Part shown: in pieces, positions 44,442-53,024 of the stretch
Layout: every line of letters starts with the position of its first letter
Numbering within the stretch: position 1 is the stretch's first letter
Assembly: GCF_001425045.1 (NCBI RefSeq)
Contig: NZ_LMDJ01000031.1
Span: forward strand, 187,768 to 251,767
Reading direction: 5' to 3'
DNA: 64,000 bases
Source: Massilia sp. Root351
GTDB lineage: Bacteria > Pseudomonadota > Gammaproteobacteria > Burkholderiales > Burkholderiaceae_D
Position numbers and translations under genes: made by a program
Notes under the pieces: model-generated
What the model was told of the DNA's origin: nothing
Seen by the model: the letters and a program-made list of their open reading frames with translations, nothing else
Database searches by the model: none

Positions 44442-44461
44442 CCCCGGGGCCTGGCCCGGGG
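44442..44461. terminator. Hairpin between flhA and the convergent FliK-like gene
   Basis: CCCCGGG (44442-44448) pairs with CCCGGGG (44455-44461) around six bases, directly after the flhA stop. No T-run, so termination strength is uncertain; it may serve both converging genes. Confidence 0.35.
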
Positions 44462-44481
44462 GCCGCCGCCGGCTTTCAGGC

Positions 44482-45429
44482 TCAGGCCGACTCGGAGAAC
44501 AGGTCGGCCGGCTGCTGCGGCCGCGACAGCAGCACGGCGGTTTCGGCCATGGCCTTGAAGATGGCCTGGGTCAGCATGGCGGTCTGGACCCGGGTCGGAT
44601 TGTTGTATTCATCGCGCACCGGCGCCAGCTCGCGCATCAGGTGGCAGCGCACCAGCGACAGGCCGTTGCGGCTGACGATGGCGGCCAGTTCCGGCAGCAT
44701 GGCGCGCATGAACTGCATGGTGGCGTTCTGGTTGGCGCCGATTTCCAGCACCACGCCGTCGCCGGCCGGCTCCATCTGCACCAGCACCTTGCCCATGCCG
44801 TCGATGTGGAGTTCCAGCCGGATCGCCACCCGCGCGCGGCGGCGGCGCGGCTCGTCCTGCTGGCCGGGGTCGCGCGACACCACCCGCAGCACCAGCTTTT
44901 CCGCCCCCCAGGCATACACCGCGAAGCGCCAGGACTCCAGTTCGCTGAGCATTTGCGGCGTGACGCGGCCTTCGCGCATGGCGGACTGGCCGTGCTCGGT
45001 CATGAACAGGCCCGACGGCAGGTGGCGGCCATGGGCCTGCTCCATCAGCGCGGCGCGCTGCTCGCCGTAGGTGCGCACCATCACCGCCCACGACATGGCC
45101 ATGGTATTGGCGTCCGGCTGTTGCCAGACCAGCTGGCGCGACATTTGCAATTGGTCCGGGCGCAGCGCGGCCGGGTCGGCCAGACTGGCCGCCTGCGCGT
45201 GCACCGCGTTGGCGAGCGACTTCAGCCCCTGCTGGGCCAGCAGGGCCTCTTGCGCATCGGCCACCCCGCTCAGCGCCTGGGGCAGTCCCGGCGGCAGCGA
45301 GAAGCTGGCCTCCTCGCCGGGCACGTTGGCCACTGGCGGGATGGGCTGGGGCTGGCCCGGCTGCTCGCGCGCCACCCGGTCGGGGATGTTGAGCGAGGAG
45401 CTGATCGGATTGAGTCGGTCTATAGCCAT
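44482..45429 (-). CDS. Unknown flagellar-locus protein with FliK-like C-terminus
   Basis: 315 residues, no signal peptide. Pro-rich start, then helical. Residues ~190-275 (RVAIRLELHIDGMGKVLVQM, EPAGDGVVLEIGANQNATMQF, PELAAIVSRNGLSLVRCHL) show the strand-strand-helix order of the FliK substrate-switch domain. It is convergent with flhA and follows the flagellin gene on the minus strand, but a terminator separates them. It may be a second hook- or filament-related secreted regulator; function unknown. Confidence 0.5.
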   Translation of the reverse strand: MAIDRLNPISSSLNIPDRVAREQPGQPQPIPPVANVPGEEASFSLPPGLPQALSGVADAQEALLAQQGLKSLANAVHAQAASLADPAALRPDQLQMSRQLVWQQPDANTMAMSWAVMVRTYGEQRAALMEQAHGRHLPSGLFMTEHGQSAMREGRVTPQMLSELESWRFAVYAWGAEKLVLRVVSRDPGQQDEPRRRRARVAIRLELHIDGMGKVLVQMEPAGDGVVLEIGANQNATMQFMRAMLPELAAIVSRNGLSLVRCHLMRELAPVRDEYNNPTRVQTAMLTQAIFKAMAETAVLLSRPQQPADLFSESA

Positions 45430-45455
45430 AAAGCGATTTTACACTGACCTTAAAC

Positions 45456-45485
45456 GAAAAAAGCCAACCGGCAGTCCGGTTGGCT
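45456..45485 (-). terminator. Rho-independent terminator of the flagellin gene
   Basis: On the minus strand a perfect 10-bp stem (AGCCAACCGG/CCGGTTGGCT) with a 4-base loop is followed by six T. It lies 43 bases after the flagellin stop and also overlaps the leader of the FliK-like gene. Confidence 0.9.
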
Positions 45486-45527
45486 CTTGTGCTCCCGGGC
45501 GCGCGGGCGCCCGGGATGCCCTGGCTA

Positions 45528-46406
45528 TTATTGCAGCAGGGACAGAACCAGCGAGGACTGGCTGTTGCTTTGCTTCAGCATTGCGGTGCCGGCTTGCAGC
45601 AGCATCTGGCTCGAGGTCATCGAAGCGGATTCCGAAGCGAAGTCCACGTCCATGATGCGGCCGGTTGCGGTCTTGGTGTTGGTCGAGATGTTGGCCAAGT
45701 TGTTGTAGACGTGGTCCAGACGGTTCGACACGGCACCCAGTTTCGAGCGCAGGGTAGCGACGGAGTCGATCGCGGTGGTCAGCTTGCCGATGGCGCCGTT
45801 GGCGGCGGTGTCGGTGATGACTTCGGTACCGGCGGTGGTCGATGCGGTGCCGGCGGCGCTGAACTGGGTTGCGCCCAGGCCGATGTCGGTCGTCGCTGCG
45901 GTCAGTTCGGTGGTGAAGTCGGCAGACATGGTTTCGGACTGGTCTGCGCCGATCTGGAAGGTGATTGCTGCGGTCAGCTTGCCGCCGGTGCTGTTGAACA
46001 GCGCGGTGCCACCGAATTTGGTGTTGCCGAAGATGTTGCTCAGTTCGTTGCTCAGCGAGTCGAACTCGGCTTGCATCGCGGTACGGTCAGCGTCGGTCGA
46101 GGAGCCGTCGGCGCCCTGGGTGGCCAGATCTTTCATGCGGACCAGGATGTTGGTGGTTTCGTCCAGCGCGCCTTCGGCGGTCTGCATCATCGACACCGAA
46201 TTCTGGGTGTTGCGCATTGCCACGGCCATGCCGCTGGTCTGGGCTTTCAGGCGGGTTGCGATCTGCAGGCCTGCAGCGTCATCCATTGCCGAGTTGATGC
46301 GGAAGCCGGTGCTCAGACGGGTCATCGACGTGGACAGGTTGTCCTGCGTGCGGGAGATCGAGTTTTGTGCGGAAAGGGCCGCAGCGTTGGTGTGAAGACT
46401 CAGCAT
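45528..46406 (-). CDS. lafA: Flagellin, lateral (LafA) type
   Basis: 292 residues, small for a flagellin, with a reduced D2/D3. The N-terminal D0/D1 begins MLSLHTNAAALSAQNSISRTQ and continues RLSTGFRINSAMDDAAGLQIATRL; the C-terminus is LLQAGTAMLKQSNSQSSLVLSLLQ. The MLSLHTN start resembles LafA of lateral systems more than the MAQVINTN-type start of polar flagellins. ATG 46406 follows AGGAG by six bases. The 230-base leader must hold its promoter; TAAAG at 46502-46506 is a weak sigma-28 -35 candidate with a poor -10. Confidence 0.92.
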   Translation of the reverse strand: MLSLHTNAAALSAQNSISRTQDNLSTSMTRLSTGFRINSAMDDAAGLQIATRLKAQTSGMAVAMRNTQNSVSMMQTAEGALDETTNILVRMKDLATQGADGSSTDADRTAMQAEFDSLSNELSNIFGNTKFGGTALFNSTGGKLTAAITFQIGADQSETMSADFTTELTAATTDIGLGATQFSAAGTASTTAGTEVITDTAANGAIGKLTTAIDSVATLRSKLGAVSNRLDHVYNNLANISTNTKTATGRIMDVDFASESASMTSSQMLLQAGTAMLKQSNSQSSLVLSLLQ

Positions 46407-46580
46407 GAATAACTCCTGGTAGGTGGGTTCGATTCAGAGCAGCGGTACTTTTCTGCGCTCTCCCAAGTACAAGACGACCGTTTGAACGTGGGCATTAAAT
46501 GCTTTAGAGAAATTTCGTGAAAATAATTTCTTTCCTTAAAAATCGCCTCGGCAGCGGCTTCCGATTATGTTCCCAAAAGC

Positions 46581-46616
46581 ACAACAGCGCAGGCCGGGCG
46601 GGCGCTGCGCTGTTGT
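46581..46616 (-). terminator. Terminator after the ETF-ubiquinone oxidoreductase gene
   Basis: A perfect 12-bp stem (ACAACAGCGCAG with CTGCGCTGTTGT) around a 12-base GC-rich loop lies 20 bases after the stop. T-rich bases follow on both strands, so it may act in both directions. Confidence 0.7.
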
Positions 46617-46636
46617 TTTAATGCCGGTTGGCGCGC

Positions 46637-48313
46637 TTACATGTTGGGATAATTCGGGCCGCCGCCGCCTTCCGGCGTGATCCAGACGATGTTCTGGGTC
46701 GGGTCCTTGATATCGCAGGTCTTGCAGTGCACGCAGTTCTGGGCGTTGATCTGCAGCCGGTCCTGGCCTTCGTCGGTCTTGACGAATTCATACACGCCGG
46801 CCGGACAGTAGCGTGCCTCCGGGCCGGCGTACTTGGCCAGGTTCACGTCCACCGGCACGCTGGCGTTTTTCAAGGTCAGGTGGATAGGCTGGTCTTCGGC
46901 ATGGTTGGTGTTGGAGATGAACACCGAGGACAGGCGGTCGAAGGTCAGCTTGCCGTCCGGCTTGGGATAGGCGATGGGCTGGAAATTGGCGGCCGGCTTC
47001 AGGCATTCGTGGTCGCCGTGGCTGTGGCGCAGCGTCCATGGCGCTTTGCCGCGCAGGATCAGCTGGTCGATGCCGGTCATGATGGCGCCCAGGTACAAGC
47101 CTTTGCTCAGCCACGGCTTGACGTTGCGCGCCACGTGCAGTTCCTCGTGCAGCCAGGACTGTTCGAAAGCGGTGGGGTAGGCTGCCAGTTCGTCGTGCTG
47201 GCGGCCGGCGGCCAGCGCGTCGAAGGCGGCCTGGGCGGCCTGCATGCCGGTCTTGATGGCCGCGTGCGACCCTTTGATGCGGCTCATGTTGAGGAAGCCG
47301 GCGTCGCAGCCGATCAGCGCGCCGCCCGGGAACACCAGCTTGGGCAGCGATTGCAGGCCGCCGGCGGTGATGGCGCGGGCGCCGTAGGAAATGCGCTTGC
47401 CGCCTTCGAAGAAGGTGCGGATGGCCGGATGGGTCTTGTAGCGCTGGAACTCTTCGTACGGCGACAAGTAGGGGTTTTCATAGTTCAGGCCGACCACGTA
47501 GCCCACCATGACCTGGTTGTTTTCCAGGTGGTACAGGAAAGAGCCGCCGTAGGTCTTGGCGTCCAGCGGCCAGCCGGCGGTGTGGATCACCAGGCCGGGC
47601 TTGTGCTTGGCCGGGTCGATTTCCCACAGTTCCTTGATGCCGATGCCGTACGACTGCGGGTCCTTGCCCTTGTTCAGGTCGAACCTGGCCATCAGCTGCT
47701 TGCCCAGGTGGCCGCGCGCGCCTTCGGCGAACAGCGTGTACTTGCCGTGCAGTTCCATGCCCAGCTGGAAGTCGGGACCGGCTTCGCCGTCGCGCTTGAC
47801 GCCCATATTGCCGGTGGCGATGCCTTTCACGGAGCCGTCATCGTTGTACAGCACCTCGGCCGCCGCGAAGCCGGGGAAGATCTCCACGCCCAGCGCCTCG
47901 GCCTGCTGGCCCAGCCAGCGCACCACGTTGCCCAGCGAGATGACATAGTTGCCATGGTTCTGGAAGCAGTTCGGCAGCAGCATGTTGGGCGCCTGGTAAG
48001 CCTTGCTGTCGGTCAAGAACAGGAAGCGGTCTTCGGTCACTTCCGTGTTCAGCGGTGCGCCCAGTTCTTTCCAGTTGGGGATCAGTTCGGTCAGCGCTTG
48101 CGGGTCCATCACGGCGCCGGACAGGATATGGGCGCCCAGTTCGCCGCCTTTTTCCAGCACGACGACCGACACTTCCTGGCCTTTTTCCGCAGCCAGCTGC
48201 TTGATCTTGATGGCGGCCGACAGGCCGGCAGGGCCGCCGCCGACGATCACGACGTCGTATTCCATCGCGTCGCGCGGGCCGTACTGTTCCAGCAGAGTGT
48301 TTGCTTGTGTCAT
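46637..48313 (-). CDS. Electron-transfer flavoprotein-ubiquinone oxidoreductase
   Basis: 558 residues. FAD-binding start YDVVIVGGGPAGLSAAIKIKQLA, quinone/membrane-surface region in the middle, and a C-terminal 4Fe-4S cluster: NAQNCVHCKTCDIKDPTQNI, ending PEGGGGPNYPNM. It passes electrons from acyl-CoA and amino-acid dehydrogenases (via ETF) to ubiquinone at the inner membrane. etfA/etfB are not in the window. Transcribed alone, divergent from the SDR gene. Confidence 0.95.
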   Translation of the reverse strand: MTQANTLLEQYGPRDAMEYDVVIVGGGPAGLSAAIKIKQLAAEKGQEVSVVVLEKGGELGAHILSGAVMDPQALTELIPNWKELGAPLNTEVTEDRFLFLTDSKAYQAPNMLLPNCFQNHGNYVISLGNVVRWLGQQAEALGVEIFPGFAAAEVLYNDDGSVKGIATGNMGVKRDGEAGPDFQLGMELHGKYTLFAEGARGHLGKQLMARFDLNKGKDPQSYGIGIKELWEIDPAKHKPGLVIHTAGWPLDAKTYGGSFLYHLENNQVMVGYVVGLNYENPYLSPYEEFQRYKTHPAIRTFFEGGKRISYGARAITAGGLQSLPKLVFPGGALIGCDAGFLNMSRIKGSHAAIKTGMQAAQAAFDALAAGRQHDELAAYPTAFEQSWLHEELHVARNVKPWLSKGLYLGAIMTGIDQLILRGKAPWTLRHSHGDHECLKPAANFQPIAYPKPDGKLTFDRLSSVFISNTNHAEDQPIHLTLKNASVPVDVNLAKYAGPEARYCPAGVYEFVKTDEGQDRLQINAQNCVHCKTCDIKDPTQNIVWITPEGGGGPNYPNM

Positions 48314-48323
48314 GGTCTGTAGC

Positions 48324-48335
48324 TTCTTATAAGAA
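48324..48335. promoter_or_regulatory. 12-bp palindrome before the ETF-QO start
   Basis: TTCTTATAAGAA is a perfect palindrome ending 11 bases upstream of the ETF-QO ATG. It overlaps the place of the ribosome site, so it could be an operator or an RNA element; function unknown. Confidence 0.3.
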
Positions 48336-48486
48336 TGAGGCGAGAAATTAGCACGAGTGTGCTTCTTTTTCGTCAGTTTAGCAAGATGGGCGCCATTTTG
48401 CGGGACAATCTTAGACGCCGCAATCTAATACTGGCATTTTGTGTAATGATTACGTACATGCTAATTACCGATACAGGAGCTGCGCC

Positions 48487-49263
48487 GTGGGCATAGAAGT
48501 GAACTTTGAAGGCAAGATTGCGCTGGTGACGGGCGCCTCCAGCGGCCTTGGCGCACGCTTCGCCAAGGTCCTGGCGCAAGCCGGCGCGCAGGTGGTGCTC
48601 GCCTCGCGCCGCATCGAGCGCCTGAAGGAACTGCGCGCCGAGATCGAAGCCGACGGCGGCGCCGCCCACGTGGTGGCGCTGGACGTGACCGACTACGCCA
48701 GCATCAAGTCGGCCATCGCGCACGCCGAGACCGAAGCCGGCCAGATCGACATCCTGGTCAACAATTCCGGTGTCTCCACCACGCAACGGCTGGTGGACGT
48801 GACGCCGGAAGACTATGCCTTTGTGATGGACACCAACCTGCGCGGCGCCTTTTTCGTGGCGCAGGAAACCGCCAAGCGCATGATCGCGCGCGCCAAGGGC
48901 GACCCGAAAAAGCAGCACCGCATCATCAACATCGCCTCGGTGGCCGGCTTGCGGGTGCTGCCGCAGATCGGCGTGTACTGCATGAGCAAGGCCGGCGTGG
49001 TGCAGATGACCAAGGCCATGGCGGTGGAGTGGGGCAAGTACGGCATCAACACCAACGCCATCTGTCCCGGCTACATCTCGACCGAGATCAACGAGGACTA
49101 TTTCGCCAGCGAACAGGGGCGCAAGCTGATCGACATGCTGCCGCGCCGCCGCCCCGGCAAGCCGGAAGACCTGGACGGCCTGTTGCTGCTATTGGCCGGC
49201 GAGGACTCGCACTTCATCAACGGCGCCGTGATTTCCGCTGACGATGGCATGACGGCGATGTAA
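48487..49263 (+). CDS. Short-chain dehydrogenase/reductase (SDR)
   Basis: 258 residues from GTG 48487, seven bases after AGGAG. Cofactor motif TGASSGLG near residue 15, NNSG near 90, catalytic Ser in NIASVAG and Tyr-x-x-x-Lys in YCMSKAG. The C-terminus has PRRRPGKPEDLDGLLLLLAGEDS and GAVISADDGMTAM. Classical SDR oxidoreductase; substrate unknown, perhaps a 3-hydroxyacyl or fatty-acid-type compound given the neighbouring ETF-QO. That link is inference. Confidence 0.85.
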   Translation: MGIEVNFEGKIALVTGASSGLGARFAKVLAQAGAQVVLASRRIERLKELRAEIEADGGAAHVVALDVTDYASIKSAIAHAETEAGQIDILVNNSGVSTTQRLVDVTPEDYAFVMDTNLRGAFFVAQETAKRMIARAKGDPKKQHRIINIASVAGLRVLPQIGVYCMSKAGVVQMTKAMAVEWGKYGINTNAICPGYISTEINEDYFASEQGRKLIDMLPRRRPGKPEDLDGLLLLLAGEDSHFINGAVISADDGMTAM

Positions 49264-49451
49264 CGGCGCGGGCCACAGCGTGGGCAAGCGCGGTTTTCTC
49301 TACCCCTGCAGCGCCATGCCGGACGGCGACCACCAGCCGGCCGTGCTGGAACACCGGGACACGCGCGGCCAGGCACGCGAACTGCTGCGCGACTACGGCC
49401 TGCGGGCTAGAGCGGGTGTGGCTTGCGCGGCTGCGGCGGCCGGGCAAGACC

Positions 49452-50012
49452 TTACAGTTGCACGCCCACCAGCTTGTGCACCAGCTCGGAGGAGGTGGCT
49501 GCTTCGAACTTGCGCATCAGCTTGGCGCGGTGCATTTCCACCGTGCGCGGGCTGAGGTCGATCTGGCGCGCGATGACTTTGCTGGTCTTGCCTTCCACCA
49601 GCAGCGCGGCGATCTCGCGTTCGCGCGGGGTCAGTTCGGCTGTCACGGGCCGCTTTTCGCTGACGTCCTCGAAGGTCCAGATGCCCGGCCCCAGCGGTTC
49701 GCGCGCTTTCAGCGCGTGGCCGGTCACGTGGCACCAGAACAGCTCGCCATTTGCGCGGCGCATGATGCGCTCGTCCGAATAGCGGCCCTTGGCGTTCATG
49801 ATGGGGATGATGCGGTCGCCGGTGCGGATGAACTCGTCCGGGGAAGGGTAGAGCAGGCAGAAGGACTTGCCCACCAGCGCTTCGCGCGCGTAGCCGAACA
49901 TGCCCGCCAGCGCCTCGTTGCAGGACTGGATGGTGCGGTCCTCCGAGATGCACATGCCCACCGGCGCGTGCAGGAAAATGCTTTCATAGTCGATAGCGAG
50001 CGGTGCGTTCAT
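49452..50012 (-). CDS. PAS-LuxR transcriptional regulator
   Basis: 186 residues. PAS domain at about 5-115 (IFLHAPVGMCISEDRTIQSCNEALAGMFGY, and WCHVTGHALKAREP), then a LuxR/FixJ helix-turn-helix (LTPREREIAALLVEGKTSKVIARQIDLSPRTVEMHRAKLM). No receiver domain. It senses an unknown signal in the cytoplasm and binds DNA. It is divergent from the CoA-transferase genes (106 bases between starts), which it might control. Confidence 0.88.
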   Translation of the reverse strand: MNAPLAIDYESIFLHAPVGMCISEDRTIQSCNEALAGMFGYAREALVGKSFCLLYPSPDEFIRTGDRIIPIMNAKGRYSDERIMRRANGELFWCHVTGHALKAREPLGPGIWTFEDVSEKRPVTAELTPREREIAALLVEGKTSKVIARQIDLSPRTVEMHRAKLMRKFEAATSSELVHKLVGVQL

Positions 50013-50118
50013 CGGTGCGGGCCGGTAGTTCTACGGTATTGTGGTTTGACTAGGCGTATTCTATGCTGATACCCCATGTGAACAACAGTGCAAGCTTATC
50101 AAAACATAAGGGAGATGT

Positions 50119-50817
50119 ATGAATAAAGTGTATCCCGATGCCGCCGCCGCCCTGGCCGGTATTGTGCAGGATGGGCAAACCATTGCCGTCGGCGGCTTCG
50201 GCCTGTGCGGCATCCCCGAGGCGCTGATCGGCGCACTGCGGGACAGCGGCGTCAAGCAGCTGACCGCGATCTCGAACAACGCCGGCGTGGACGGCTTCGG
50301 CCTGGGCCAGCTGCTGGAAACCCGCCAGATCCGCAAGATGATCGCGTCCTATGTGGGCGAGAACAAGGAATTCGCGCGCCAGTACCTGGCCGGCGAGCTG
50401 GAACTGGAGTTTACGCCGCAGGGGACGCTGGCCGAGAAGCTGCGCGCCGGCGGCGCCGGCATCCCGGCCTTCTTCACCAAGACCGGCGTCGGCACCATCG
50501 TTGCCGACGGCAAGGAAATCCGCGAGTTCGATGGCGAGCAGTACGTGATGGAGCGCTCGCTGGTGGCCGACGTGTCGCTGGTGAAAGCATGGAAGGCCGA
50601 CAAGGCCGGCAACCTGGTGTTCCGCAAGACGGCGCGCAATTTCAATCCGAATGTGGCGGCCGCAGGCAAGATTACTATCGTGGAAGTCGAGCAGCTGGTG
50701 GAAGTGGGCGAAATCGATCCGGATGCAGTGCATACGCCGGGGATTTTCGTGCATCGCATCGTAGTGAACGCGACGCCGGAAAAACGCATCGAACAGCGCA
50801 CCGTGCGCGCCAACTGA
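50119..50817 (+). CDS. scoA: 3-oxoacid CoA-transferase subunit A
   Basis: 232 residues. Glycine loop VGGFGLCGIPEALIGAL, then SNNAGVDGFGLGQLLETRQI and TPQGTLAEKLRAGGAGIPAFFTKTGVGT. Alpha subunit of succinyl-CoA:acetoacetate transferase, which activates acetoacetate during ketone-body/PHB breakdown. It pairs with scoB ten bases downstream. A 3-hydroxybutyrate dehydrogenase lies 6 kb further on. Confidence 0.93.
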   Translation: MNKVYPDAAAALAGIVQDGQTIAVGGFGLCGIPEALIGALRDSGVKQLTAISNNAGVDGFGLGQLLETRQIRKMIASYVGENKEFARQYLAGELELEFTPQGTLAEKLRAGGAGIPAFFTKTGVGTIVADGKEIREFDGEQYVMERSLVADVSLVKAWKADKAGNLVFRKTARNFNPNVAAAGKITIVEVEQLVEVGEIDPDAVHTPGIFVHRIVVNATPEKRIEQRTVRAN

Positions 50818-50827
50818 GGAGACGGAC

Positions 50828-51478
50828 ATGGCATGGACTCGTGATGAAATGGCCGCCCGCGCGGCCAAGGAACTGCAAGACGGTTTTTATGTAAACCTGG
50901 GCATCGGTTTGCCCACCCTGGTGGCGAACTATGTGCCGGAGGATATCGAGGTGTACCTGCAGTCGGAGAACGGCTTGCTGGGCATCGGCCCCTTCCCGAC
51001 CGAAGACGAGATCGACGCCGACCTGATCAACGCCGGCAAGCAGACCGTGACGGCGCTGCCGGGCTCGGCCTACTTCAGTTCGGCCGATTCTTTCGGCATG
51101 ATCCGTGGCGGCAAGATCAACCTGGCCATCCTGGGCGCGATGCAGGTGTCCGAGCAGGGCGACCTGGCCAACTGGATGATCCCCGGCAAAATGGTCAAGG
51201 GCATGGGCGGCGCCATGGACCTGGTGGCCGGCGTGAAGAAAGTGGTGGTGCTGATGGAGCATGTGGCCACCGCCAAGGACGGCAGCACCTCGCACAAGCT
51301 GCTGAAGAAGTGCGACCTGCCGCTGACCGGCGTGGGGGTGGTGGACCTGATCATCACCGACCTGGGGGTGATGGAAGTGACGCCGGCCGGCCTGAAGGTG
51401 ACCGAGCTGGCGCCCAACGTGACGAAAGAGCAGCTCGCCGCCGCCACCGGCGCCGAGCTGGACTTGTCGGCAGTCTAA
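50828..51478 (+). CDS. scoB: 3-oxoacid CoA-transferase subunit B
   Basis: 216 residues. The catalytic Glu is in LQSENGLLGIGPFP. Also YVNLGIGLPTLVANYVPE, GGKINLAILGAMQVSEQGDLANW and CDLPLTGVGVVDLIITDLGVM. Beta subunit that forms the CoA-thioester intermediate. Translated from the same transcript as scoA with a GAGGAGA-type ribosome site. Confidence 0.94.
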   Translation: MAWTRDEMAARAAKELQDGFYVNLGIGLPTLVANYVPEDIEVYLQSENGLLGIGPFPTEDEIDADLINAGKQTVTALPGSAYFSSADSFGMIRGGKINLAILGAMQVSEQGDLANWMIPGKMVKGMGGAMDLVAGVKKVVVLMEHVATAKDGSTSHKLLKKCDLPLTGVGVVDLIITDLGVMEVTPAGLKVTELAPNVTKEQLAAATGAELDLSAV

Positions 51479-51484
51479 GCGGCC

Positions 51485-52222
51485 TTAGCGGCGCTGCCTG
51501 CCACGCGTGGCGGCGCCGACCATGGCGACGCCTGCCAGCAGCATGGCCCAGGCGCCCGGTTCCGGCACCGGCGAGGCGGGCGCGAACGCGCCGGCTCCCG
51601 CCGACAGGCTCAGCGTGCCCTGCAGCGCGGTAGCGCCGCTGTAGGTGGTGCGCCAGAACGCGCCGGAATAACTGCCGCTATCGATGTAGTAGTCTTCGCT
51701 GCCGGCGTTCGGCACGCCATTCATGACCAGGTTGGCTTCCGCGACGGCCGTCTCGCCTTCGCCATGGGCGGCCGCCAGCGTCAGGTCGGCCATGAAGCGC
51801 ACCTCCGTGTTGGGCCCGAGCGTAAAGCCGCTGATCCAGTAACTGCGCACGTTGGCGCCGGCCCCCAGCGTCAGCGGCACGCCGCCGGCGTTGACTTCGC
51901 TGTACTGGCTGGCGGGCGTGAGCGTGCTTTCTGCGGCCACCCCGGTCAGGCTGCGCGTCAGCGTGCCGTAGCCGGACGCGCCATAGTTGGGGTACTGGCC
52001 CTCGGAACTCATCCAGATATTTCTCGACAGGACTTCGGGCGCGCCATTGACCAGTTGCAGGGTGAAGCTGGGCGCCACGCCGTCGTCCGGCGTCAGGTCC
52101 AGCAGTTCCACGCGCAGCGGGCCGATCAGCGACGTGGCGGAGGCGGCCGCGCTGGCCGCACCGCTCCAGCCGCCCAGGCACGCGGCCAGCGGCGCTGCCA
52201 TCAGCATATGCTTCATTCTCAT
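51485..52222 (-). CDS. PEP-CTERM sorting-signal protein
   Basis: 245 residues from ATG 52222, seven bases after AAGGAG. Signal peptide (ending AASA), a beta-rich secreted body, and a C-terminal sorting tail: VPEPGAWAMLLAGVAMVG followed by Arg-rich RGRQRR. The Pro-Glu-Pro motif, helix and basic end are the exosortase substrate pattern. Function of the body unknown. The exosortase is not in the window. It is convergent with scoB, seven bases apart. Confidence 0.85.
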   Translation of the reverse strand: MRMKHMLMAAPLAACLGGWSGAASAAASATSLIGPLRVELLDLTPDDGVAPSFTLQLVNGAPEVLSRNIWMSSEGQYPNYGASGYGTLTRSLTGVAAESTLTPASQYSEVNAGGVPLTLGAGANVRSYWISGFTLGPNTEVRFMADLTLAAAHGEGETAVAEANLVMNGVPNAGSEDYYIDSGSYSGAFWRTTYSGATALQGTLSLSAGAGAFAPASPVPEPGAWAMLLAGVAMVGAATRGRQRR

Positions 52223-52335
52223 CGTTACACTCCTTGAATAGACAACGAGGTCCGCAGCCGGCCGGAATGCCAACTGTCGCGTGAATATATGCTGTTCGGT
52301 TTTTGCGCGCCAATGCCTGCGCGTATCGAACTCGG

Positions 52336-52812
52336 CTACGGATTTGCTAGTGACGCCAGCGCCTTGCGCATGAAAATGGTGGCCTGGGGGTTGTCGTTGT
52401 AGCGCGCGCAGGGCTGGTAGGCGCGGCGCTGGTAGTGCCGCAGCGCGTGCGCCAGGTCGTCTTTGCTGTCGAGGTAGATCCAGGCGGCGCCGCTGGCGGC
52501 GGCGTGCGCCTCCATGGCGTCCAGCAGCGCCTCGGCGATGCCGCGTCCCCGGTAGGCCGGCCGCACGTACAGGCGCTTGCATTCGGTGGCTGCGGCCACG
52601 CCGTCCAGCGGCAGGGCGCGCAGCGCGACGCAGCCGGCCGGGTGGCCGTCGGCGTAGGCCAGCCACAGCGCGCAGTGCGGGTCGGTCAGGAAGGCGACGA
52701 TGTCCTCGGGCGCGTCGCGCACCACCACGCCGATGGCGTCGAAGTATTCGTACAGCAGGGACTGGGTGGGCTGGAGCTCGGAGCGGGTGGCGCGGGCGAC
52801 AGTGATGGTCAT
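52336..52812 (-). CDS. GNAT family N-acetyltransferase
   Basis: 158 residues. Acetyl-CoA motif RLYVRPAYRGRGIAEALLDAM, then a C-terminal SKDDLAHALRHYQRRAYQPC. Short single-domain acyltransferase; substrate unknown. It lies alone between a PEP-CTERM gene and the lyase gene, with about 210 bases of upstream DNA in which I see nothing definite. Confidence 0.85.
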   Translation of the reverse strand: MTITVARATRSELQPTQSLLYEYFDAIGVVVRDAPEDIVAFLTDPHCALWLAYADGHPAGCVALRALPLDGVAAATECKRLYVRPAYRGRGIAEALLDAMEAHAAASGAAWIYLDSKDDLAHALRHYQRRAYQPCARYNDNPQATIFMRKALASLANP

Positions 52813-53024
52813 GTGCTGGTCTTGTTCTGGTTCATGGCCTTACTCTAAACCATCCTGGCGCCGGCTGCAAAACGTGGCGAATCCGCCGCGTTCGCGGCGC
52901 CCCGACACGGCGGGCCGATCAACACGGTGATTCTTTCGGCCCAGTCCGGCGTGCGCCGTTGACCTTTCCCCAAGGACAAAATGATACTGGGCTCTCCTAC
53001 TAAAAATTAACAATTGGAGACACC

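Noticed and set aside
46480..46506. Sigma-28 promoter before the flagellin gene (TAAAG then 15 bases then GTTCAAAC, minus strand)
   Set aside because: The -35 fits but the -10 shares only three of eight bases with GCCGATAA; not strong enough to list as a promoter.
49264..49451. GTG-initiated frame from 49280 (about 90 codons) between the SDR and PAS-LuxR genes
   Set aside because: It runs antisense into the PAS-LuxR gene, has no ribosome site, and matches no family I know; the GC-rich code leaves long chance frames everywhere here.
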